The notes under the pieces: generated by a model
What the model was told of the DNA's origin: nothing
Database searches by the model: none
The model's input: the letters and a program-made list of their open reading frames with translations, nothing else
Program-made: the position numbers and the translations under genes
In this document: positions 1 to 5,323 of the stretch, piece after piece
Layout: each line of letters begins with the position of its first letter
How positions within the stretch are numbered: position 1 is the first letter of the stretch
NCBI GenBank assembly: GCA_013816725.1
Contig: JACDEA010000183.1
Span: 1-5,529 of the forward strand
Direction of reading: 5' to 3'
Origin: Actinomycetota bacterium
GTDB taxonomy: Bacteria; Actinomycetota; Acidimicrobiia; Acidimicrobiales; JACDEA01
DNA: 5,529 bases

Positions 1-137
1 GGGTGCAGGATCTTCACGGTGACGGGCCGGGTCAGGACCTGGTCGTGGCCTTCCCAGACATCGACGCGCTCGTTGCGTTCGATGAGCTTGTCGAGTCGGT
101 ACCGTCCCCCGATGACGCGCGCCGGCGTTTCGATCAG
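1..137 (-). CDS. Ser/Thr kinase-like (probable pseudokinase) protein, N-terminal fragment cut by the window edge
   Basis: Only the first 45 codons are present; the gene runs off the left edge. The frame reads through the N-terminal lobe of a Hanks-type (PknB-like) kinase: G-G-R-Y-R-L-D-K-L-I at residues 10-19, then V-D-V-W-E-G-H-D (25-32), then R-P-V-T-V-K-I-L (37-44). K42 matches the ATP-binding VAIK lysine. The glycine-rich loop that should lie at residues 20-25 reads E-R-N-E-R-V, so all three loop glycines are missing. This suggests a pseudokinase, although the catalytic HRD and DFG motifs lie outside the window. Start choice: the frame is open from base 206 (after a TGA at 209-207), with no ATG, GTG or TTG before the kinase homology. 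CTG at 137-135, 13 bases after the degV stop, is the best-placed candidate and has no clear ribosome-binding site. Last gene of the minus-strand operon seen here. The kinase-fold call is solid for so short a piece; the lack of activity is inference. Confidence 0.72.
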   Translation of the reverse strand, partial: MIETPARVIGGRYRLDKLIERNERVDVWEGHDQVLTRPVTVKILH

Positions 138-150
138 TGCACCGTACGGG

Positions 151-993
151 CTATCGAGCCAGGGTGAAGCCCACGCCGATGACCCGCGGGCCGGAGTGCG
201 CGCCGATCACGGCGCCAACCTGGTTGACGATGATGTCCTCGCGCGGGATCGTCCCGGTGATCATGTCGAGGAACTCCTCGATGTCGGGCGCGCCGCCGTG
301 CAGGACAGCGAGTTCGTCGACATTCGTGTGTTCGAGGACCTTGTTCGCCAAGTAAGCGAGCGCCTTGCTCCGCGTGCGCTGGCGCGACTCGGGCTCGACC
401 TTGCCGTCCTTGACTTCGATGATGGGCTTGATCGACAGCATCGAACCGAGCAGCGCCTGCGCCGCGCCGATTCGCCCGCCCTTCTTCAGGTTCTCGAGCG
501 TGTCGAGCGCAGCGAACACGCGCGTGCGAGCGACGGCGTCGCTGGCGGCGCCGAACACATCGTCGAGGCCCTTGCCCGCCGCGGCCAGGCGGGCGCCGGC
601 GACCGCGACCAACCCCTGGCCCATGCTCACCGACCGGGAGTCGACGATCCGCACGGGAATGTCGTCCTTGACCGCCTGGGCGCCCAGCTCCGCCGCCTGC
701 CAGGTGGCCGAAAGCTCGCTGGATATCGTGACGACGACCACGCCCTCGGCGCCCTGGCCGGCCAGTTTGCGGAACGCCTCCTCGAACGCGCCGGGCGACG
801 GCGCCGCTGTCTCGGGGAGTAGCGGGGAGTTCGCACAGCGGGACCAGAACTCCGACGGCGACAGGTCGCGCCGGTCGACGAACTCGTCGTCGCCGAAGCG
901 AATGGTCAACGGCACGATCTCGATGGCCAACTCCTCGGCCAACGCGGGGGGCAGGTCACACGCGCTGTCAGTCACGACACGGATACCAGGCAC
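151..993 (-). CDS. DegV/FakB family fatty-acid-binding protein
   Basis: Full-length DegV-family protein of 280 aa, the usual size. FakB-type members bind a single fatty acid and present it to the kinase FakA for phosphorylation in the cytosol; no fakA (DAK2-type) gene is visible here. Family signatures in order: V-T-D-S-A-C-D-L-P (7-15), the ligand-binding T62 in T-A-A-P-S-P (62-67), I-S-S-E-L-S-A-T (90-97), V-D-S-R-S-V-S-M-G (117-125), L-E-N-L-K-K-G-G-R-I-G (166-176), I-K-P-I-I-E-V-K-D-G-K (188-198), and G-A-V-I-G-A-H-S-G-P (260-269) with H266 as the conserved carboxylate-contacting histidine. The T-A-A-P-S-P segment departs from the common T-S-Q-P-S-P. GTG start at 993-991, supported by a good Shine-Dalgarno sequence and by the protein beginning right at the first beta strand. 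It lies 14 bases behind murJ and is followed by the kinase-like gene, so it is probably co-transcribed with both. Which fatty acid or partner it serves cannot be read from the sequence. Confidence 0.93.
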   Translation of the reverse strand: MPGIRVVTDSACDLPPALAEELAIEIVPLTIRFGDDEFVDRRDLSPSEFWSRCANSPLLPETAAPSPGAFEEAFRKLAGQGAEGVVVVTISSELSATWQAAELGAQAVKDDIPVRIVDSRSVSMGQGLVAVAGARLAAAGKGLDDVFGAASDAVARTRVFAALDTLENLKKGGRIGAAQALLGSMLSIKPIIEVKDGKVEPESRQRTRSKALAYLANKVLEHTNVDELAVLHGGAPDIEEFLDMITGTIPREDIIVNQVGAVIGAHSGPRVIGVGFTLAR

Positions 994-997
994 GCCG

Positions 998-1005
998 TTC
1001 CTTCC
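998..1005 (-). promoter_or_regulatory. Ribosome-binding site of the degV-family gene
   Basis: On the minus strand GGAAGGAA lies 4 bases before the GTG at 993-991, inside the 14-base gap after the murJ TAA stop (1010-1008). It is the only strong Shine-Dalgarno sequence seen in the operon. It fixes the degV start and suggests this gene is translated independently, whereas the two upstream junctions rely on stop/start overlap. Confidence 0.75.
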
Positions 1006-1007
1006 GC

Positions 1008-2585
1008 TTATCGGTTCCGCCGCCGCAAGGCGAGCAGAGCGGTGAGCTCCTCGACGCGCAGGGCACGGGCCACGAGGAGGTAGACGGTAACACCGACGGT
1101 CACGCCCGCTACGACCCTGGCCAATTGGACGACGTTACTTTCGCCGCGCAGGATCAGCGACACGCCGAGAACCGCGACGGTCATCACTGCGGTGGCGATG
1201 AGAACGCGTCGCAGCCGGTCGGCGACGTCGGCCAGCGGCAGGCCTTCGGTGACAACGCCCAGCCTTCGCCAGGCGAGCGCTGCGGTGACGGTGTAGGCGA
1301 GGGCGAACGACAGGGCCAGACCTTGCACGCCGAAGCGAGGATGGAGCACGAGGGCCAACAGGATGTTGATGGCGTTTTCCACGACGTAGAGACGGAACAT
1401 CGAACGCGTGTCCTGCGTCGCCTGGAACCCGCGCATCAGCAACAGGTACGCGCTGAACCCCGGCAGGCCGATGGCGAACATGGCGAGGGTGCCCGCGGTC
1501 TGCGCGGCCGAGGTGGAATGCAGCGCGCCGTACTCCAGCGTGAGCCGCACGATCGGTCGGGCCAGCACGATGTAACCGGCGGCGGCCGGCACGATCAGGA
1601 CCGCGATCGTCGAGAGCCCGCGGCCGATCCGCTGGCGGAAGTGCGCCAGCTCACCGTGGGTCCAGCGGGCCGCCAGCTCGGGCAGCAGCGAGTCCATGAC
1701 CGACACGGCAATCACGCCGTGGGGCAGGGTGAAGAACATGTAGGCGGCGAGGTATACCGACACGCCCCCCGGTCGCTTGTTGGCCAGGGCCAACGCCACA
1801 TACAGCGCCACCTGATTGGCGACCACGACGCCGAAGGTCCAGAAGGACAGGCGGCGGACCGCCTGAACGGCGGGGTGGCGCGGGTCCCACACCCAGCGCA
1901 CCTTGCGGAATCCCGGCGCCTGGATAAACGCCTGCACCGCGACACCGGCGGTCGTTCCCAAGCCCAGGAGGGCGAGCGCGCCGGCGTTGGCCCGCACGCC
2001 CTCGAGGCTCACGTTCTTGACGACGTGGGGGAAGGCCATGAGTACCGCGATGACAACCACGTTGTTCGCAATGGGCGAGAACTTCGGGTTGGCGAACCGG
2101 CGCCGGGCGAGCAACAGCGCGGTCGACACCGTGATCGCGCTGTAGAAGAAGACTTGCGGGGCGAAGAAGCGCAGCAGTTGCGACGCCACCGCGTTCTCAC
2201 CGGCCGCCGACCCCGACGTGTTGAACACCGTGTAGAGGCGGATGATCCCCGGCGCGGCGACCAGCAGTAGAGCCGACACGCCGATGGCGACGGTGAGCGC
2301 AAAGGTGACGACGGCGGATACGGCGCGCCACGGGTCCTCGTCGGTCTCGAGTCGCTCGACGAATACCGGCACCAGCGTGGCCGAAAGGACGCCGCCCAGC
2401 ACCAGCTCGTAGACGATGTTGGGGGTGACGTTGCCGATGTTGTAGGCGTCGGCCAACCGGGTGAAGCCGATGGCGTAGGCCAGCGCGAACACGCGGCCGA
2501 ATCCGCTGACCCGCGAGAACGCGGTGCCGATCACCTGGATGACAGTCGCGCGCGTGAACTCGGCCGCCGCCCTCTGATCGCTCAC
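1008..2585 (-). CDS. murJ: Lipid II flippase MurJ (MviN), without a fused pseudokinase domain
   Basis: Polytopic membrane protein of 525 aa in the MOP/MATE-like superfamily. It flips undecaprenyl-pyrophosphoryl-MurNAc-pentapeptide-GlcNAc (lipid II) across the cytoplasmic membrane for peptidoglycan synthesis. Signatures: G-T-A-F-S-R-V-S-G-F-G-R (20-31) with R25 and R31 matching the conserved TM1 arginines, A-D-A-Y-N (45-49), G-G-V-L-S-A-T-L-V-P-V-F (64-75), N-P-K-F-S-P-I-A-N-N-V-V (166-177), L-P-H-G-V-I-A-V-S (287-295) and R-G-F-Q-A-T-Q-D-T-R (385-394). Hydrophobic segments run to about residue 507, followed by a short basic tail ending R-R-R-N-R. That fits about 14 helices with no extra domain. 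Start: GTG at 2585-2583 overlaps the preceding TGA stop by four bases (GTGA) and puts a short polar N-terminus before TM1. A GTG at 2654-2652 is in frame, but it would add 23 residues that cut into the upstream gene, so it is less likely. TAA stop at 1010-1008. Confidence 0.95.
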   Translation of the reverse strand: MSDQRAAAEFTRATVIQVIGTAFSRVSGFGRVFALAYAIGFTRLADAYNIGNVTPNIVYELVLGGVLSATLVPVFVERLETDEDPWRAVSAVVTFALTVAIGVSALLLVAAPGIIRLYTVFNTSGSAAGENAVASQLLRFFAPQVFFYSAITVSTALLLARRRFANPKFSPIANNVVVIAVLMAFPHVVKNVSLEGVRANAGALALLGLGTTAGVAVQAFIQAPGFRKVRWVWDPRHPAVQAVRRLSFWTFGVVVANQVALYVALALANKRPGGVSVYLAAYMFFTLPHGVIAVSVMDSLLPELAARWTHGELAHFRQRIGRGLSTIAVLIVPAAAGYIVLARPIVRLTLEYGALHSTSAAQTAGTLAMFAIGLPGFSAYLLLMRGFQATQDTRSMFRLYVVENAINILLALVLHPRFGVQGLALSFALAYTVTAALAWRRLGVVTEGLPLADVADRLRRVLIATAVMTVAVLGVSLILRGESNVVQLARVVAGVTVGVTVYLLVARALRVEELTALLALRRRNR

Positions 2586-4576
2586 ACCGTCGCCGCCCGT
2601 CGAGCCCGCCGGGCCCGCACGAAGTGACGGCTCCACCACAGCACCAGGAAGCACATCGCGCTGACCGACAGGACGACCCCGACACCGGATGCGGCCCGGG
2701 AACGGATCGTGAACCGGCCGCGGGACAGCACGACCTTGCCGTCGGGCGAGCGCAGGGTCACCTCGAGGGGGAATGTGCCCGACGTCCGCGCCTGGACGGT
2801 GAAGCGCGTCGTGGTGTTGCGGCGCGTGAGGTCGAGTCGAGCCAGGGCACCGGCCGGGAACTGGAGCTTGTCGCTGCTCAGCTGAACGAGGACGCGCACG
2901 GGATACGGGACGTCCCGCAGGATCGTGACGGGAATCTCACCGCGGCGGGCGGTGAGCGTGATCGCTTGGTTCTCGGGCACGCGAATGGCGCGCAACTGGG
3001 CGGTGGACGCCGCCCGTGCCGCGGCCAGGTACTCGCTGCGCTGCCGGGCGCGGAGGTCGGCGGACTGCGACACGAGCAGCCGCTCTTCCAACGTCGTGAC
3101 CGCAGGGTTGGGGCCGATCGTGAGGCCCTCTAGTGCGGTGAGTTGACGGCGCGCTCGGCGCATGTCGATCGCGGGGAGGGCCGTGACGGCGGCCGACGCG
3201 GCGTCGCGCTGGAGCACTGCACCGCGGGTCGGGCCCCCGGCGGCCGGCACGGCGGCGAACAACGCGGCGGCGTCCACCGGGAGCAGTATCGGACTGCTGC
3301 GAAGCCCATCGAGCAACGCGACCATGAAGTCGCTGGTCGGCCGCCAGGCCGCCGGCGGCAGGGCGGCGGCGCCCCGCACCAGCCCGGGACTGTCGAAGTA
3401 CAACACGGCGAGGTCGGCGAGGAGCTGATGGGCGGCAAGGGGCGCAGCGACCTTGCGAGTGAAATGGGCGGCCAAGCCGTCGTCGGCCGCCACCGCCGGA
3501 AGGCGACGGTTGGCCCGGCCCCGGAGCTGGAATGGCTGCGTGAGTGTCGTGCGCAGGTTGATCGGCGCGAGGGCGCGGTCACGGACCACAACGCGGGCCG
3601 CACCGGCGTCCATCAGCCGGTTCGCCGTCGCGTCGTCGAGGCTGTCGTCGATCACCGCGGTGCCGCCGTCCGGGGGGGCGCCGAGCACGGCTGCGGCCAC
3701 GTCCCGACCGCGTCTGCGCTGCGCCGTCTCCTCGCCCTCGAGACCGTTGGCGTAGGCCGGTTCGTTGAGCCGCACGTAGGGCGACGCGAGCGTGAGCCGG
3801 CCGCCGATGGCGCCTGTCAGCGCGGCGATAGCGTCGCGGTCCTCGCTGCGGGGGCTGAGCGCCAGCGCTTGCAACGTCTCCGGTTGCGGCAGCACCGTGA
3901 CCGGCACGTCCTGGTACGAGCCGAGACCGGCGACCAGGGCGCGCAGGGCCGACGACCATGCATTGGTGAGGCGGCGGCTGCCGTCGCGTTGGAGCGCAGG
4001 CGGCGCGGCCAGCGGCAGGATCATGGCGGCCGCCAGCTTGGGCCCGGTCACCGGCTCGGGGATGTTCACGAGGTGGGTTACGAACCGATCGGCCTGACGC
4101 CCACCACCGACGCCGCGCAGTTCGACGGAAACGGGATAGACACCGGGTCCGCGCAACCGTACGCGGAGCGGGTCGCGGGGCTGGGCGGCGTCCTGGATCG
4201 GAAGACGGATGGTTATGGCGCCCTCGGCGTCGACCGGAAGATCGCTGAGCGCGTCGGCCTTGACGGCAACCGCCGATCCGCGGACGCGGTTCGTCAGCGT
4301 CTCGTTGAAGGCCGAGCGCGATCCGACCGCTGGGTAAATCGTGACGGCTACCTCCAGGTCTTCCGGAGTCCGCGTCGAGGCGTTCAGCCGCAAGGCGAAC
4401 TCGCCGCCCTGGCTGACCCACGCGGTCTGACCGACCAGCCGGATCGATCCTGCCGCGCTGCCCTGGGCCAGAGCGGCGCTGGGGAGACTCGTCACCGCGC
4501 CGGTGAAGAGCACCGCGAGCGCGGTCCGGGCGACGCCGCCGGCGGCGCGACGAGCGCCGACGCGCCCGCCGCTCAA
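2582..4576 (-). CDS. DUF6049-like secreted, C-terminally membrane-anchored envelope protein
   Basis: 664-aa protein resembling the actinobacterial DUF6049 family (Rv3909-like), whose genes sit just before murJ; its biochemical function is not established. Seen here: an N-terminal signal peptide with R-R and A-R in the n-region, a hydrophobic core (about 18-30) and a likely cleavage after A-A-L-A (34-37); a beta-rich Ig-like region (about 45-175); an alpha/beta region (about 180-480) containing M-I-L-P-L-A (185-190), P-V-T-V-L-P (225-230), S-P-Y-V (265-268), A-V-I-D-D-S-L-D-D (307-315) and I-L-L-P-V-D (430-435); a second Ig-like region (about 545-627); one transmembrane helix (about 631-648); and a basic cytosolic tail. 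Most of the protein should therefore face outward. Start: TTG at 4576-4574 overlaps the preceding TGA (TTGA) and puts the signal peptide right at the N-terminus. Longer frames would add an arginine-rich stretch overlapping the acetyltransferase gene. The family call is from layout, context and partial motif resemblance. Confidence 0.82.
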   Translation of the reverse strand: MSGGRVGARRAAGGVARTALAVLFTGAVTSLPSAALAQGSAAGSIRLVGQTAWVSQGGEFALRLNASTRTPEDLEVAVTIYPAVGSRSAFNETLTNRVRGSAVAVKADALSDLPVDAEGAITIRLPIQDAAQPRDPLRVRLRGPGVYPVSVELRGVGGGRQADRFVTHLVNIPEPVTGPKLAAAMILPLAAPPALQRDGSRRLTNAWSSALRALVAGLGSYQDVPVTVLPQPETLQALALSPRSEDRDAIAALTGAIGGRLTLASPYVRLNEPAYANGLEGEETAQRRRGRDVAAAVLGAPPDGGTAVIDDSLDDATANRLMDAGAARVVVRDRALAPINLRTTLTQPFQLRGRANRRLPAVAADDGLAAHFTRKVAAPLAAHQLLADLAVLYFDSPGLVRGAAALPPAAWRPTSDFMVALLDGLRSSPILLPVDAAALFAAVPAAGGPTRGAVLQRDAASAAVTALPAIDMRRARRQLTALEGLTIGPNPAVTTLEERLLVSQSADLRARQRSEYLAAARAASTAQLRAIRVPENQAITLTARRGEIPVTILRDVPYPVRVLVQLSSDKLQFPAGALARLDLTRRNTTTRFTVQARTSGTFPLEVTLRSPDGKVVLSRGRFTIRSRAASGVGVVLSVSAMCFLVLWWSRHFVRARRARRAATV

Positions 4577-5280
4577 TCGCCGCACGCGGCCTCGAGCACC
4601 GAGAGGCCAATGGGTTCGGCGCTGAAGCCGAGCCGCAGGTAAAGCGCCAACGCGCCCTCGTTGTCGTACTGCGTGTTGACCAGTGCCCGGTTCACCCTCC
4701 AGCGACGAAGCCACCACAACCCGTCGAGGACCAGCGCGCTACCCAACCCGCGTTGGCGGGCGCCGGGCGCCACCGCCAGGCGCTGCAGGTAACCGCGGCG
4801 ACCAGCCCGCCCCACGATCGCGTAGCCCGTCACGTGGTCGGCCGCGTCGTGGGACACCCGGAACCGCACGCGTGGCGTGGCGTCGAGAGTGTCACGCAGA
4901 CCGGAATCGTCGAGGCGCCAGAAGGGCGAGAAGCTCTCGTGGTCGACGGCCAGCACGGCGGCATGATCGTCGCTCCCGGCCCGCCGCAGCGGCAGGCGCG
5001 GCCGGGAGGGCAGGCGAACGAGGTCGTGAGCGAGGAGATGGAGGTCTTCGGCCACCTCGAAGCCGGCGTCGAGGAACCCGATCTGCTCGGCTGGCGCCAA
5101 CGCGCCCGTCACCACCCGGCGGTAGCCCCGCTGGGCCAGGACGTCGACGCACCGCCGCAGGAACTCGGCCGACGGAGGCGGCCCGTCGGGCAGGGGCGTG
5201 AGCAGGGCGACGTGGCGGTCGCCGCGCCAGGGCCCGGTGCGGGCTCGCTCGGCGCCCACCACGATCACGTCGCCGGCCAT
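4573..5280 (-). CDS. GNAT-family N-acetyltransferase with a degenerate N-terminal half
   Basis: 235-aa Gcn5-related acetyltransferase, predicted to transfer an acetyl group from acetyl-CoA to an amine. The active-looking domain covers about residues 95-235. Motif A is L-Q-R-L-A-V-A-P-G-A-R-Q-R-G-L-G-S-A (165-182), with the pyrophosphate-binding R-Q-R-G-L-G at 175-180. Motif B is V-N-T-Q-Y-D-N-E-G-A (201-210) followed by L-Y-L-R-L-G-F (213-219). The first 90 residues look like a decayed copy of the C-terminal part of the fold: L-R-R-C-V-D-V-L (41-48), R-R-V-V-T (54-58), F-L-D-A-G-F (69-74). They lack an acetyl-CoA loop. No lysine- or ribosomal-protein-specific signature is visible, so the substrate is unknown. 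ATG start at 5280-5278 is the first gene of the operon, with no strong Shine-Dalgarno sequence. The stop overlaps the next gene's TTG, implying translational coupling to the DUF6049-like gene. In M. tuberculosis the same position before Rv3909 holds the Nudix gene mutT4. Confidence 0.88.
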   Translation of the reverse strand: MAGDVIVVGAERARTGPWRGDRHVALLTPLPDGPPPSAEFLRRCVDVLAQRGYRRVVTGALAPAEQIGFLDAGFEVAEDLHLLAHDLVRLPSRPRLPLRRAGSDDHAAVLAVDHESFSPFWRLDDSGLRDTLDATPRVRFRVSHDAADHVTGYAIVGRAGRRGYLQRLAVAPGARQRGLGSALVLDGLWWLRRWRVNRALVNTQYDNEGALALYLRLGFSAEPIGLSVLEAACGD

Positions 5281-5323
5281 CGGGCCATTCTTGCTGTCGG
5301 CGCGTTTGCGTACGCTGAACAGC
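5281..5323. promoter_or_regulatory. Compact divergent intergenic region between the envelope operon and the plus-strand gene
   Basis: These 43 bases separate two divergent start codons, ATG of the acetyltransferase (minus) and GTG of the deacetylase-like gene (plus), so promoters for both must overlap here or reach into the coding regions. On the minus strand AAGAAT (5292-5287) lies six bases before the ATG. It is a poor -10 candidate because its first base departs from TANNNT. No inverted-repeat operator is evident. Confidence 0.45.
5311..5316 (+). promoter_or_regulatory. Candidate -10 element of a leaderless promoter
   Basis: TACGCT fits the actinobacterial -10 consensus TANNNT and ends seven bases before the GTG at 5324. 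That is the spacing expected when transcription begins at the start codon itself. No Shine-Dalgarno sequence lies before the GTG, which agrees with a leaderless message. A -35-like TTGCTG (5291-5296) is present, but its 14-base spacing is shorter than usual, so it may not be used. Confidence 0.45.

Noticed and set aside
19..822. Plus-strand open frame opposite degV and the kinase-like gene
   Set aside because: Its translation is Arg/Asp-rich without domain signatures, while both minus-strand genes show strong family motifs.
1125..2270. Plus-strand open frame (381 codons) opposite murJ
   Set aside because: It is highly charged and rich in His, Gln and Arg with no motif; it is an antisense shadow of a clear membrane protein gene.
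3672..3678. Run of seven G (possible slippage or frameshift site) in the DUF6049-like gene
   Set aside because: The frame continues unbroken on both sides, and the run simply encodes Gly-Ala-Pro-Pro codons on the minus strand.
4525..4560. GC-rich palindromic stretch near the start of the DUF6049-like gene (possible hairpin or operator)
   Set aside because: Short GCC/GGC palindromes are common at this base composition, it lies inside the signal-peptide coding region, and there is no T-run or second copy.
3143..4642. Long plus-strand open frame (499 codons) opposite the DUF6049-like gene
   Set aside because: It encodes an Arg/Gly/His/Gln-rich protein with no recognisable domain, as expected for the antisense of a GC-rich gene. 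The minus-strand gene has a signal peptide, a transmembrane helix and coupled starts.
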